NCBI RefSeq assembly: GCF_014635305.1
Contig: NZ_BMCS01000001.1
Location: forward strand, 930,001 to 994,000
Reading direction: 5' to 3'
Length of the DNA stretch: 64,000 nt
DNA from: Williamsia phyllosphaerae
GTDB lineage: Bacteria; Actinomycetota; Actinomycetes; Mycobacteriales; Mycobacteriaceae
A program made the translations under genes and the position numbers. Below, one piece after another: positions 50,053-59,908 of this stretch (the stretch's first letter is position 1; every line of letters begins with the position of its first letter). The notes below the pieces were generated by a model. It did no database searches. It was not told the origin of the DNA and saw nothing but the letters and a program-made list of their open reading frames with translations.

Positions 50053-50631
50053 GTGATCCCGATCCATCCCGAGACCATCCCCGGCTCGGCGCAGGAACTG
50101 CGCTGGGTGATGCCCGCCGGGACCCTGGACTTCGTCGGTGATGTCGTGACCGCGCCTGCATCGATACAGTCGCTTGTCGACTCCGGTGTCATCGCGTCGA
50201 TGGTCGTCGAGCCGACTGCGGTTCGGATCAGATTGGGCGAGAACCATTCCTGGCGGTCCGATGGCGGCGCTGTCCGTTCCGCCCTCGGTGCCGCACTGAC
50301 CGAGCCCGGTGCGTGGGCGCCGATCGCCGAGACGCGGCCCGACGACGTCTTGCGGGCCGCGGTGGCCGAGGTCGTGCAGGGAGAGGTCGGGGACTACATC
50401 CGTTCGCACGGCGGACGCCTCGACGTCGTGTCGGTCGCCGACGGCAACGTCGCCGTCGCGCTCGGCGGCACGTGCGCTCACTGCCCCGCGTCCGACGTCA
50501 CCCTCACCGACCGTTTCGAAAACGCTGTGCGCGAACGCTTCCCCGCTCTCGTCGGTGTCACCGCGGCGGCAGACCCCGGTATCGCCGGCGGCCGACGACT
50601 GCTCGGACTGTTCCCCAGCCGCCCATGCTGA
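50053..50631 (+). CDS. NifU-like Fe-S scaffold protein in the feo operon
   Basis: A 192-residue protein. The second half is a NifU C-terminal domain with GGRLDVVSVADGNVAVALGGTCAHCPAS, where CAHC gives the CxxC pair used to hold a [4Fe-4S] cluster in a dimer. The first half (TLDFVGDVVTAPASIQ) resembles the N-terminal Nfu domain. The GTG start lies one base past the feoB stop, so translation is coupled. It may use imported Fe(II) for cluster assembly, or take the place of FeoC as an Fe-S or redox regulator of FeoB; both are inference. Confidence 0.85.
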   Translation: MIPIHPETIPGSAQELRWVMPAGTLDFVGDVVTAPASIQSLVDSGVIASMVVEPTAVRIRLGENHSWRSDGGAVRSALGAALTEPGAWAPIAETRPDDVLRAAVAEVVQGEVGDYIRSHGGRLDVVSVADGNVAVALGGTCAHCPASDVTLTDRFENAVRERFPALVGVTAAADPGIAGGRRLLGLFPSRPC

Positions 50632-50644
50632 ATGCGCGCGATCG

Positions 50645-50681
50645 TCAGCAGAGTTTCCCGGTGAGCGGGTAAGTCTGCTGA
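50645..50681. terminator. Bidirectional hairpin between convergent genes
   Basis: TCAGCAGAGTTTCCCG (50645-50660) pairs with CGGGTAAGTCTGCTGA (50666-50681): a 16-bp stem with two mismatches and a 5-base loop. It lies between the stop of the NifU-like gene and the stop of the convergent EVE-like gene and probably serves both. Confidence 0.75.
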
Positions 50682-50684
50682 TCG

Positions 50685-51122
50685 TCAGAGCTCCGGCCAC
50701 TCCGGTAGGAGCGGTTCGATCGCGGCCAGTTGATCGCGCGTGACCCAGGACGGGTTGCTGCCCTGCGGGAGTTTCAGAACCTCCATGTCGGCCAACGCCG
50801 GGATCTCGCGTAGGTCGGTGGCCAACACGCGGTCACCATCGGCGAGCAGGGTGATGTCGGCCGGGGCGACCCACCCGTCGTCGGGGTCCGACCGGGCCTC
50901 GCCGGTGATCCAGCCGAGACCCCAGATCCCGCGTGGCCGCGGCCCATCTCCAGGGCCGCTGACCCAGAGCAGCACCCGCTGCCCGCGTCGCATCAGATCC
51001 TTGCGGTAGTTGTCGGCCACACAGCGGGACCGGATGGCGATCGATTCGTCGAAGCGCCGCCCGTCGGCCTTGAACACCCACGCCCCGAGGTTCTCCTCGA
51101 TGATCGCCCGCTTCGCCATCAC
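50685..51122 (-). CDS. EVE/PUA-like domain protein
   Basis: A 145-residue cytosolic protein. The core RVLLWVSGPGDGPRPRGIWGLGWITGEA resembles EVE/PUA-like folds that bind modified bases, and the N-terminal AWVFKADGRRFDES fits the first strand. Assignment is by pattern only. Start could be either of two adjacent ATG codons (51122 or 51119). No operon partner is evident; it is convergent with the feo operon and a hairpin separates them. Confidence 0.6.
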   Translation of the reverse strand: MMAKRAIIEENLGAWVFKADGRRFDESIAIRSRCVADNYRKDLMRRGQRVLLWVSGPGDGPRPRGIWGLGWITGEARSDPDDGWVAPADITLLADGDRVLATDLREIPALADMEVLKLPQGSNPSWVTRDQLAAIEPLLPEWPEL

Positions 51123-51236
51123 CCCACCGTGCCACCGACGCGAACCGGCCGCACCCCGCTGGGTAGAACTAGGGGCGCAGGATGCGGCCGGCGAGCGGAC
51201 GAACCGCTGCTCGCTGGAAAGTCGTTCAGGGTCAGA

Positions 51237-52139
<903 letters not shown>

Positions 52140-52143
52140 TTAC

Positions 52144-52157
52144 AGAACGATCGTTCT
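52144..52157. promoter_or_regulatory. Palindromic operator 2 (tetR side)
   Basis: AGAACGATCGTTCT, a perfect 14-base palindrome, 21 bases before the tetR start and 34 bases centre-to-centre from site 1. Typical size and place for an autoregulating TetR repressor. Confidence 0.7.
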
Positions 52158-52178
52158 CCCGGCAAGTACACTCGGTAG

Positions 52179-52730
52179 ATGGACACCACGCGGACCGCGA
52201 TCCTCGACGCAGCCGACCGGCTGTATTACGAGCGCGGGATCCAGCAGGTCGGCATCGACGAACTGCGGAGCGCATCCGGCGTCTCGCTCAAGCGGCTCTA
52301 CAGCGAGTTCCCGGGCAAGAACGCGATCGTTCTGGCGGTGCTCGAGCGCAGGCACGCGATGTGGGTCGAGGGCCTCGATGTCGCCGCGCGCGGTGAGGAA
52401 TCGCCGCGCGGCAAGCTGCTGGCGATCTTCGACTTCCTCGCCGACTGGTTCATCACCGACCAGTTCCGTGGGTGCGCGTTCATCAACGCGTTCGGCGAGC
52501 TCGGCGGGTCGTCGCCGGAGATAGCGACTGTCGCGCGCGCGCACAAACAGAGCTTCCAGGACTACGTGGACTCCCTCGTCGCCGATGCCGGTGGCACCAT
52601 CCCCCTGGCGCGCCAGCTCGTCCTGCTCGCCGAGGGCGCACAGACCACCTCGGCGATCAGCGGACGACCCGAGGCGGCAGTGCACGCCAAGGCCGCTGCG
52701 GCCGTTCTCATCTCGGCCGCGTTGGACTGA
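52179..52730 (+). CDS. TetR/AcrR-family regulator
   Basis: A 183-residue one-component regulator. The N-terminal helix-turn-helix reads GIQQVGIDELRSASGVSLKRLYSEFPGKNAIVLAVLE across residues ~20-55, with LYxxFxxK at the end of the recognition region. The C-terminal ligand domain includes RGCAFINAFGELGG, a pattern seen in TetR_C_33-type proteins. It is divergent from the alpha/beta hydrolase, with two identical-core palindromes in between. Confidence 0.9.
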   Translation: MDTTRTAILDAADRLYYERGIQQVGIDELRSASGVSLKRLYSEFPGKNAIVLAVLERRHAMWVEGLDVAARGEESPRGKLLAIFDFLADWFITDQFRGCAFINAFGELGGSSPEIATVARAHKQSFQDYVDSLVADAGGTIPLARQLVLLAEGAQTTSAISGRPEAAVHAKAAAAVLISAALD

Positions 52731-52745
52731 CCGCAGGGACCGAGC

Positions 52746-53138
52746 TCAGAGGTCGCCGGTGAGGAACTGGGCCACGCCGTTGCCGAACGACCAGTCCGCC
52801 TGCGTGTTCTCGACGACCGAGACGATGAGATCGGCACCGGCCAGGCCGCACTCGTCGTGGAGTCGGTCGGCCAGCGCTCGGTAGGTCGCCTGCTTCTGGT
52901 CCGAGGTGCGTCCCTGCTGGACGATCTGGATCAGGACGATGTCGTCGGTGCGTTCGAGCCCGAGTCCGGTGTCCTCGGCGATGATGTGGCCCGGCTTGTG
53001 CTCGCTGATCAGCTGGTACCGATCGCGGGGAGGGGCGGCGAAGTGCTCACGCAGCACCTCCTGCACGACGTCGGCGATGCGCCGTACGGCGGCCGCGTCG
53101 CGGCGATCCTCGATCAGATGAATGTGGACGAGTGGCAC
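52746..53138 (-). CDS. Tautomerase-superfamily protein
   Basis: A 130-residue protein starting MPLVHIHLIE; removal of Met exposes the catalytic Pro1 of the 4-oxalocrotonate tautomerase/MSAD superfamily. The double-length monomer and RTSDQKQATYRALADRL repeat pattern fit the Tautomerase_2 group. Substrate unknown. It is convergent with the TetR gene (15 bases). Confidence 0.82.
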   Translation of the reverse strand: MPLVHIHLIEDRRDAAAVRRIADVVQEVLREHFAAPPRDRYQLISEHKPGHIIAEDTGLGLERTDDIVLIQIVQQGRTSDQKQATYRALADRLHDECGLAGADLIVSVVENTQADWSFGNGVAQFLTGDL

Positions 53139-53204
53139 GGCGGATCGTCTCCTCGGTTGGGGTCACAGGAGGCAACTGTCGCCGCGCGGCCGGCATTCCG
53201 CCGG

Positions 53205-53711
53205 TCACCCCGACGTGGACTGATTCGCCGCCCACTCCGCGACGCGCCGCTCGCTCTCCTCGGCAGACAGGTCTTCCACCCGTGTCATCACCGACCACCG
53301 GACACCGAACGGATCGAGGATGGATGCGAAGCGGTCACCGGAGACGAAGGTGGTCGCCTCCTCGCGGATCGTCGCCCCGGCCGCCATCGCACGTGCGACG
53401 ACGGAATCGGTGTCGGTCACGTAGATCGCCAGCGAGTAGACCACCGGCGCACCGGCATCGGGCGCGACCAGTCCGTAGTCGGCCATCGGCTCACCCAGCG
53501 TCAGGCGGCCCAGCGGGAACCCGAGCTCGGCATGGGCCACCACCCCACCCATCTCGGTCACCGAGTCCACCTCGGCCCCGAACACGTCTCGATAGAATTC
53601 AATCGCCGCACGCGCCGGCGTCACGACGATGTGTGGCGTCAGTGAGCTCGACCCGTTCGGGCGACCCTCGACGGTGTGGTGTCCGGTTGCGGCAGCGGTG
53701 TTCTCGGTCAT
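53205..53711 (-). CDS. VOC/glyoxalase-fold protein
   Basis: A 168-residue vicinal-oxygen-chelate protein of the PhnB-like type. It shows LTPHIVVTPARAAIEFYRDVFGAEV at the first module, VAHAELGFPLGRLTLGE, and FASILDPFGVRWSVMTRVED at the second. The ATG at 53711 is preferred to a long upstream extension that would run through the divergent araC-type gene. Role unknown; the divergent AraC regulator may control it. Confidence 0.83.
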   Translation of the reverse strand: MTENTAAATGHHTVEGRPNGSSSLTPHIVVTPARAAIEFYRDVFGAEVDSVTEMGGVVAHAELGFPLGRLTLGEPMADYGLVAPDAGAPVVYSLAIYVTDTDSVVARAMAAGATIREEATTFVSGDRFASILDPFGVRWSVMTRVEDLSAEESERRVAEWAANQSTSG

Positions 53712-53777
53712 GTACCCATCCTCGGCCGCTCGACGGGCGTGGTCTTGAACATTTCCGACAGATGCGGAGGTGACGAT

Positions 53778-54599
53778 GTGACCGACGGCCCTGAACTCGG
53801 TGTCGCGAACCGCGGGCACATCAACGCCGGCTCGCCGGCCACCGTGTTCGACCGATACCCCATCGGACTGCCCGATCTCGTGCGCCAGGTGTGGACGGTG
53901 CGCTACTCCGTCCCGGACGAGCCACTGCATCAGCGGGTCCTGGGCTACCCGGCGGTGAACGTGGTGTTCGAGCCCACCGTCGCCGCCCTCTACGGACCGC
54001 AGCAGCGGGTCGGCGTGCGCACGCTCACCGGTGACGGCTGGGCCGTCGGACTCCTGTTCCGGCCGGCGGCCACCCCGCTGCTCACCGACACCCACGCCGT
54101 CGAGCTGGTCGGCGCCGAAGAACCGATCTCGATCCCGGATCACCATCGGATCGCCGTGGAGATGTCCCGGATCATGGACCGCCCGCGTGATGCCGCTGTC
54201 GACCGCGCCGAGATCACCGAGATCATGCGGTCGTGGCTGGAGCCGGTGGCCGAGAAGGTCACCGAAGCGGGACACCTCGCCAACCACGCCTCACAGATCG
54301 CCGAGATGCGCGACGACATCCTCACCACTTCGGCCCTGGCCGACGAGGTCCACGCGTCGACCCGCACCGTCGAACGCGTGGTTCGCGAGCACACCGGTTT
54401 CGGGCCGAAGTGGCTGATCGAGTGCCGCCGGATGCAGCGGGCCGCGACCACCCTGTTCGCCCACCCCGACACGGCCCTGGCCGGACTCGCCGCCGATCTC
54501 GGCTTCGCCGACCACGCGCACTTCTCCCGGCGCTACCGGTCGATTGTCGGCGAGACCCCCGACGAGACCCGTCGCGCCGGTCGGGCTGCGGGCACCTAG
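53778..54599 (+). CDS. AraC-family regulator
   Basis: A 273-residue regulator. The N-terminal ~160 residues are a DUF6597-like ligand domain (VWTVRYSVPDEPLHQRVLGYPAVNVVFE). The C-terminal AraC DNA-binding region has LADEVHASTRTVERVVREHTGFGPKWLIECRR for the first helix-turn-helix and LAADLGFADHAHFSRRYRSIVGETPDE for the second. GTG at 53778 has GGAGGTG six bases upstream. It is divergent from the VOC gene with 66 bases between. The last codons overlap an 11-base tandem duplication. Confidence 0.88.
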   Translation: MTDGPELGVANRGHINAGSPATVFDRYPIGLPDLVRQVWTVRYSVPDEPLHQRVLGYPAVNVVFEPTVAALYGPQQRVGVRTLTGDGWAVGLLFRPAATPLLTDTHAVELVGAEEPISIPDHHRIAVEMSRIMDRPRDAAVDRAEITEIMRSWLEPVAEKVTEAGHLANHASQIAEMRDDILTTSALADEVHASTRTVERVVREHTGFGPKWLIECRRMQRAATTLFAHPDTALAGLAADLGFADHAHFSRRYRSIVGETPDETRRAGRAAGT

Positions 54600-54610
54600 C
54601 GGGCACCTAG
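54589..54610. repeat. 11-base tandem duplication at the araC stop codon
   Basis: CGGGCACCTAG occurs twice in direct succession (54589-54599 and 54600-54610). The first copy contains the stop codon. It looks like a recent slippage duplication. Confidence 0.85.
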
Positions 54611-54619
54611 GTCCGTCGA

Positions 54620-55531
54620 TCAGGCCGGGGAGGTCTCCGCGGCCTCCGCCTGCGCCGTGGCCTCGACCGCACCGGACCACGCCACGGTGACCGCTCCGAC
54701 GACCGCCGCGATGAATCCGATGACCGCGAGCCAGGCCAGTCCCTGCACCGTCTCGTCGCCCAGGAAGATCACGCCGATCACGCCGGGTACGACGGTCTCA
54801 CCGACGACGAGGGCCGCGGTCGCCCCGTTGACCGACCCCAGCTGCAGCGCGACGGTGTGCAGATAGAAACCCGCGCCGCCCGACAGCGCCAGCGCATAGA
54901 GGGCGGGATCGCTCAGCAGCGAGGACACGCTGAACGGATCGAGGCCGTCGAGCACGCGCACCGAGATGGCCACCGCGCCGAAGAGGGCACCGGCGGCGAG
55001 GCCGGCCGCGATCGCGGCACGCGAACCGAGTAGGCGCACCAGCGCCACCGACACCACGACCAGCGCGACGGTGGCCCCGAGCAGCACCCAGTGGAACAGC
55101 ATCGATTCCGTCTCGCGCGGGTTCTCCTTGGCCGACAACCCGAGTGCGCACAGCGCGGCGAGGACCACGCCGATCGCGATCCAGTCCCGTGCGTGCAGCC
55201 GGATCCCCAGGACGAAGATGCCGAGGATCGCGGTGATCACGAGGTTCGCGCTGATGATGGTCTGCGAGAGGAACAACGGCGCCAGACGGGCGGAGACCGC
55301 ACCGCCGACGAACCCGAGGACGTCGAGCGCGGTGCCGATGATGAAGTACAGGGTCAGCATCGCCAGGACGGTCGAACGCAGTGTGGGCGCGCCGGTCTCG
55401 GTCTTCAGCCCGGTCTCACCCCGGGCCAACGCGGCGTCGTGCGAACTGCGTGCGCCGTGCGCCTGGAGCACCGACGACACGCCGTAGGCGATCGAGGCGA
55501 AGAGAGCGGCGAGAACTCCGGCGATCAGCAT
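54620..55531 (-). CDS. DMT-superfamily (EamA-like) membrane transporter
   Basis: A 303-residue protein with about nine to ten hydrophobic helices arranged as two halves. The first helix AALFASIAYGVSSVLQAHGAR and the helix-pair pattern ISANLVITAILGIFVLGIRL and VVPGVIGVIFLGDETVQGL fit drug/metabolite transporters. The segment starting ARSSHDAALARGETGL is cytosolic. Substrate unknown. It is convergent with the araC-type gene and lies 18 bases downstream of the serS stop on the same strand. Confidence 0.83.
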   Translation of the reverse strand: MLIAGVLAALFASIAYGVSSVLQAHGARSSHDAALARGETGLKTETGAPTLRSTVLAMLTLYFIIGTALDVLGFVGGAVSARLAPLFLSQTIISANLVITAILGIFVLGIRLHARDWIAIGVVLAALCALGLSAKENPRETESMLFHWVLLGATVALVVVSVALVRLLGSRAAIAAGLAAGALFGAVAISVRVLDGLDPFSVSSLLSDPALYALALSGGAGFYLHTVALQLGSVNGATAALVVGETVVPGVIGVIFLGDETVQGLAWLAVIGFIAAVVGAVTVAWSGAVEATAQAEAAETSPA

Positions 55532-55549
55532 CGGACCATCATGGCGCGA

Positions 55550-56803
55550 TCACGGCCGCAGGACGTCGGTTCCGACCAACCCAGCCAACGCCTCCGGCAG
55601 CACCACGCTGCCGTCGGGCTGCTGATGGTTCTCCAGGATCGCCACGATCCAGCGCGTGGTGGCCAGCGTCCCGTTGAGCGTCGCGGCGGTCTGGGGCTTG
55701 CCCGCCTCGTCGCGGTAGCGGACGGACAGCCGCCGCGCCTGATACGTGGTGCAGTTCGACGTCGAGGTCAGCTCTCGGTAGGTGTTCTGCGTGGGAACCC
55801 ATGCCTCGCAGTCGAACTTGCGCGCTGCAGACGATCCGAGATCGCCACCCGCGGTGTCGATGACGCGGTAGGGGACGTCGATCGCCGCGAGCATCTCCTT
55901 CTGCCACCCCAGCAGCTTCTGGTGCTCGGCCTCGGCGTCCTCGGGCTTGCAGTAGACGAAGCCCTCGACCTTGTCGAACTGGTGCACGCGGATGATGCCG
56001 CGGGTGTCCTTGCCGTAACTGCCGGCCTCGCGCCGGAAGCAGCTCGACCATCCCGCATAGCGTTTCGGCCCCGACGACAGGTCGAGGATCTCGTTCATGT
56101 GGTACCCGGCCATGGGCACCTCGGACGTGCCGACGAGGTAGAGGTCGTCGTCGGGCAGGTGGTAGATCTCCGCGGAGTGCGCGCCGAGGAACCCGGTCCC
56201 CTCCATGACCTCCGGGCGCACCAGCACCGGCGGGATCATCATGGTGAACCCGTTGGCCGTGGCGAGCCGCGCCGCGAGCTGCAGGAGCGCGAGCTGGAGC
56301 AGCGCGCCGTTGCCGGTCAGGAAGTAAAAGCGTGAGCCGGACACCTTGGCGCCGCGCTCCATGTCGAGCAGGCCGAGCGACTCACCGATCTCGAGGTGGT
56401 CCTTCGGGTCGGCGATCTCGGTGGGCTCACCGACATGCTCGAGGACCACATAGTCGTCCTCACCGCCCGCGGGCGCCGGGTCGGCGACGATGTTGCCGAT
56501 CGCCCGGTGCGCCGCGGTCATCGCAGCCTGCGCGTCGGCCTCGGTGGACGACGCGGCCTTGACCCGGTCGGCCAATTCTTTGCCCTGCGCGAGCAACGCG
56601 GGCCGCTCGTCGGCGGAGGCCTTGCCCACCTGTTTGCCGAGCGTCTTCTGCTCGGACCGCAGGGCATCCGCCTCGGCGATCGCGGCGCGACGCGACGTGT
56701 CGGCGTCGAGCAGGGTGTCGACGAGTCCGGGGTCCTCCCCACGCTTGCGCTGAGAAGTGCGTACGAGGTCCGGGTCGTCCCGCAGAATCTTGAGGTCGAT
56801 CAC
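55550..56803 (-). CDS. serS: Seryl-tRNA synthetase
   Basis: A 417-residue class II synthetase that charges tRNA-Ser. The N-terminal coiled-coil tRNA-binding arm spans ~30-100 (heptad-like Lys/Glu/Ala sequence). The catalytic core has [10 protein letters not shown], motif 2 [21 protein letters not shown] and motif 3 near [19 protein letters not shown] at 56803 gives the usual start [14 protein letters not shown]; an upstream start at 56830 would overlap the ankyrin gene. Same order as Rv3834c. Confidence 0.97.
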   Translation of the reverse strand: MIDLKILRDDPDLVRTSQRKRGEDPGLVDTLLDADTSRRAAIAEADALRSEQKTLGKQVGKASADERPALLAQGKELADRVKAASSTEADAQAAMTAAHRAIGNIVADPAPAGGEDDYVVLEHVGEPTEIADPKDHLEIGESLGLLDMERGAKVSGSRFYFLTGNGALLQLALLQLAARLATANGFTMMIPPVLVRPEVMEGTGFLGAHSAEIYHLPDDDLYLVGTSEVPMAGYHMNEILDLSSGPKRYAGWSSCFRREAGSYGKDTRGIIRVHQFDKVEGFVYCKPEDAEAEHQKLLGWQKEMLAAIDVPYRVIDTAGGDLGSSAARKFDCEAWVPTQNTYRELTSTSNCTTYQARRLSVRYRDEAGKPQTAATLNGTLATTRWIVAILENHQQPDGSVVLPEALAGLVGTDVLRP

Positions 56804-56813
56804 GCTGAGAACC

Positions 56814-57251
56814 CTACTGCGGCCGCTCACGCTGCATTCGCGACGCCCACAGCGTCGCGTAGTCCTCGCGACCGAACATCACGGCCGCGTCGCGCGCGGT
56901 GGGCGTACCTGCATCCGGGCTGGCCCCCGCGGAGACCAGCGCGCCCACCACGTCGTCATGTGACTTGAACACCGCACCCGCCAACGGCGTCTGATTCTTG
57001 TCGTTGGGCCGGTCGACGTCCGCGCCGAGCCCCAACAACGCGGTCACCGCCTCGGCGTGCCCGTGATAGGCCGCCAACATCAGCAGAGTGTCGCCGGTCT
57101 GGTTGGTCAGGTTCACCGGCACACCGGCCTGCACGTACGACACCAGCGAGGCGGTGTCGCCGGAACGGGCCATGTCGAACAGCCGACCGGCGAGCTCGGC
57201 GAGCTCGGGATCGTCGACCGCGTCGGGACGGTTGGCATCGTCGAAGCTCAT
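56814..57251 (-). CDS. Ankyrin-repeat protein
   Basis: A 145-residue cytosolic protein with three to four ankyrin repeats: [57 protein letters not shown], and a final degenerate one ([13 protein letters not shown]). Probably a protein-binding adaptor. It lies 10 bases upstream of serS and is likely cotranscribed. Confidence 0.88.
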   Translation of the reverse strand: MSFDDANRPDAVDDPELAELAGRLFDMARSGDTASLVSYVQAGVPVNLTNQTGDTLLMLAAYHGHAEAVTALLGLGADVDRPNDKNQTPLAGAVFKSHDDVVGALVSAGASPDAGTPTARDAAVMFGREDYATLWASRMQRERPQ

Positions 57252-57296
57252 GACTCCACTATGACCCCCGAGATCGAACAGGCATCATGGACGTCG

Positions 57297-58400
57297 ATGT
57301 CCACACCCCCCGACCCCACAGACTCCGGATCCGCACACCGCTTCGGATGGCTCCGGGCCCATCCCCTGCGCACGGTCCTCGCGGCCATCGTGCTGGGCGC
57401 GATCGTCTGCGGCGGCATCGTGTTGCTCACCAACTCCGACTCCGACACCGGCGCCGTCGCCAAGACCGACATCGGTGCCGACGACCGCGGTCCGGCCAAG
57501 AACGCGTTCAACCAGTCCGTGGCCGGCGACTGCCTCACCTGGCCGTCGGGCAACCCGGGCAAGCCCAGCAAGATCGGGTGTGGCGGCGAGCACCTCTTCG
57601 AGGTGGCGGGGTCGATCGACACCAGCGTCTATCCGGGCAGCCAGTTCGGCAAGAAGGCCCCATGGCCCGGTACCCAGAAGTTCGTCGCCCTGCGCGACCA
57701 GAACTGCCCGGCGCAGGTCCGCTCGTACCTGAACGGCCGGTTCGACCCGAACGGCCGGTTCTCGGTCGGGATGATGTACCCGTCGCAGGCGCAGTGGGAC
57801 GACGGTGAACGCACCCTGCGGTGCGGGGTGCAGTACACGAACTCGGCCGGCGAGCTGATGCCGTTCCTCGGCCGCGTCGCCGACCAGGACCAGGCGCTGC
57901 AGTGGGCCCCTGGCACCTGCATCGGGATCAACCAGCAGACCCGCCAGCCCACCGACCCCGTCGACTGCGCCGAACAGCACGCCTTCCAGGTGACCGGTCT
58001 GGTGAATCTCGGGACCCGGTTCGGCGCCGCGGGCTCCGGTCGCCCCTGGCCCACCGTCGCCCAGCAGAACGCCTACCTGACCTCGACCTGCCCGGGGATC
58101 ACCAACACCTTCCTGGGTGGTCGCGCGGCGTTCACCAAGACCACCCTCAACGTCCAGTGGTCGACGGTCAGTCAGGTCAGCTGGCTGACCGGGACCCGCA
58201 CCGCCGTCTGCTACATCGGCCTGCCGGACGAGAAGGGCTTCGCGACGCTCGTCGGCGACGCGAAGGGCGGACTGCTCATCAACGGCAAGGTCCCGGCGCC
58301 GCCGCCGGCCGAGCCGCCGGGCCGCCTCAACCCGACCCCGGTCCCCAACGCACCCGGACTGCAACCCAACCCCACCGAACTCCCCGCCCCGGTCGGCTGA
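57297..58400 (+). CDS. Septum-formation-like membrane protein (Rv3835-like)
   Basis: A 367-residue protein with one membrane segment (about residues 22-43, TVLAAIVLGAIVCGGIVLL) and an outer domain holding two related Cys-containing modules of the Septum_form type: AGDCLTWP...GEHLFEVAG and GTCIGIN...AEQHAFQVTG. The C-terminus is Pro-rich. Rv3835 is at the same place in M. tuberculosis. An upstream ATG at 57261 would add 12 residues; neither has a good ribosome site. Confidence 0.82.
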   Translation: MSTPPDPTDSGSAHRFGWLRAHPLRTVLAAIVLGAIVCGGIVLLTNSDSDTGAVAKTDIGADDRGPAKNAFNQSVAGDCLTWPSGNPGKPSKIGCGGEHLFEVAGSIDTSVYPGSQFGKKAPWPGTQKFVALRDQNCPAQVRSYLNGRFDPNGRFSVGMMYPSQAQWDDGERTLRCGVQYTNSAGELMPFLGRVADQDQALQWAPGTCIGINQQTRQPTDPVDCAEQHAFQVTGLVNLGTRFGAAGSGRPWPTVAQQNAYLTSTCPGITNTFLGGRAAFTKTTLNVQWSTVSQVSWLTGTRTAVCYIGLPDEKGFATLVGDAKGGLLINGKVPAPPPAEPPGRLNPTPVPNAPGLQPNPTELPAPVG

Positions 58401-58404
58401 GTCG

Positions 58405-58755
58405 GTGCCGGTCTCGATGACCGAGCGCGAGTTCGAGGAACTCGTGTCGGACGCGCTGGACACCATCCCCACCGAGCTCGCCGAGGCGATGAACAACGTC
58501 GTCGTGCTGGTCGACGGCCATCATCCCGAGGAGCCCGACCTGCTCGGTCTGTACGAGGGGGTCGCGCTCACCGACCGCGACACGATGTACGCCGGGGCGC
58601 TGCCCGACACGATCACCATCTATCGCGAACCGCTGTTGGCGATGTGTTCCGACCGCGACCAGGTGATCGACGAGGTCGCCATCACCGTGGTCCACGAGAT
58701 CGCCCACCACTTCGGCATCGACGACGCATGGCTACACGCGCACGGCTGGGGCTGA
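58405..58755 (+). CDS. Zincin-like metallopeptidase (Rv3836-like)
   Basis: A 116-residue minimal metallopeptidase-family protein. The zinc motif VVHEIAHHFGIDD (HExxH) is near the C-terminus, preceded by DTITIYREPLL. The small size is normal for this family. It begins with GTG four bases after the previous stop; ATG at 58417 is an alternative. It follows the septum-formation-like gene as in Rv3835-Rv3836 and is probably cotranscribed. Confidence 0.88.
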   Translation: MPVSMTEREFEELVSDALDTIPTELAEAMNNVVVLVDGHHPEEPDLLGLYEGVALTDRDTMYAGALPDTITIYREPLLAMCSDRDQVIDEVAITVVHEIAHHFGIDDAWLHAHGWG

Positions 58756-58760
58756 GGGCC

Positions 58761-59240
58761 ATGCATCGCCGGCTCGCGATCTGCGTCCTCGCCACGATCA
58801 CGCTGGTGTCAGCGGCCTGCGGAGACGACGCACGCCCGTCTGCCGCATCGACGAGGCCATCCGCGCAGACCACGACATCCTTGGTCCGGGATGCCCCATC
58901 TCCCGCCTCGACCACCACACCAGCGGCCGAACTAGTCACCGCCGTCACCGCCTATGTTCGGGCCCGCAACGGAACTGATCCGCAGGCCTATCGCGATTCG
59001 ATGTGCGCGTCGGTACGTGATGCCGCCGCGATCCGGCAGCCGAAGGTCGCGGTGGTGGTGGATCGTGTCGATGACGTGCGCGTCGACGGTCGGACCGCCA
59101 CGGTCACGGTGGACCTCGGTTACTCCGTCACGCCGGGCGAGATCCTCCACTCGGTCCGCGGAGTCGAATGGACCTTCCTTCGGGAGGGCGATCAGTGGAA
59201 ACAGTGCTCTCCGCCTGCTTTCGGCAGCGCGACCGGCTGA
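58761..59240 (+). CDS. Small lipoprotein of unknown function
   Basis: A 159-residue predicted lipoprotein. The signal ends at TLVSAACGDD (Cys ~20). A Ser/Thr/Ala tether follows, then a compact ~100-residue NTF2-like domain (ELVTAVTAYVRARNGTDPQAYRDSMC, VDDVRVDGRTATVTVDLGY, VEWTFLREGDQWKQC), a fold common in Mycobacteriales lipoproteins. Start five bases after the zincin stop, so likely in the same transcript. Confidence 0.75.
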   Translation: MHRRLAICVLATITLVSAACGDDARPSAASTRPSAQTTTSLVRDAPSPASTTTPAAELVTAVTAYVRARNGTDPQAYRDSMCASVRDAAAIRQPKVAVVVDRVDDVRVDGRTATVTVDLGYSVTPGEILHSVRGVEWTFLREGDQWKQCSPPAFGSATG

Positions 59241-59251
59241 GGGCCGGTCTA

Positions 59252-59908
59252 TCAGCCCATCGGGTCGCTGGTGCGGGTTCCCTCGGTCGGGCGGGTGGGG
59301 ACGTCGCCACCCCAGTGCACGCAATCCCAGGATCCACCGCTGTGGCTGAGTTCGATCGAGCCGGTGTTGGGCAGGGCGTGCTCGAGCGCGTAGTTCTCGT
59401 CGACGTTCGCGAGGTGCGCGGCCACCAACCGAATCGCCGCGCCGTGACTCACCACGTATATGTCCGGGGCCTCCGGGTCGGTCAGGTGAGTGACGCGGAG
59501 CCGTTCGATCACCGGCAGGTAGCGGTCGAAGAGCGTGTCGAGGGTGTCGCTGTTGCCGATGGACAGGTCGGTCATCCCGGCGTACCACTGCTTGATCAGG
59601 TCGGCGAAGCCGTCGACGGACGGCTTGTCGTTGCGGTCCTCGAGGTCGCCGACCTGCACCTCGTGGATGCCCTCGATCGGTTGTGCCTCGATCCCCCAGA
59701 CCGACCCGATCAGGTCGGCGGTCTCGCGGGCACGCCGCGCGTACGAGCAGTACAGCGCGCCCGGCGCAGCGCGGGGACGTTCCAGCGCGAACCGCACGGC
59801 CTGTCGCGCACCGAAATCGGTGAGACCGGCGCCGGGCAGGCGGGTGTCCAGGCGCGCCATGACGTTCGAGGTGGTCTGGCCGTGCCGGACCAGGTGCAGC
59901 GAGCCCAT
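59252..59908 (-). CDS. Histidine-phosphatase (phosphoglycerate mutase-like, Rv3837c)
   Basis: A 218-residue branch-1 histidine phosphatase. The phospho-His motif is LVRHGQTTSN at residue 7, the second catalytic block is YCSYARRARETADLIG, and the C-terminal His is in YVVSHGAAIRLVAAHLAN. True mutase activity is not implied; many relatives are phosphatases. The start overlaps the pheA stop by one base (TGATG), so translation is coupled. Confidence 0.9.
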   Translation of the reverse strand: MGSLHLVRHGQTTSNVMARLDTRLPGAGLTDFGARQAVRFALERPRAAPGALYCSYARRARETADLIGSVWGIEAQPIEGIHEVQVGDLEDRNDKPSVDGFADLIKQWYAGMTDLSIGNSDTLDTLFDRYLPVIERLRVTHLTDPEAPDIYVVSHGAAIRLVAAHLANVDENYALEHALPNTGSIELSHSGGSWDCVHWGGDVPTRPTEGTRTSDPMG

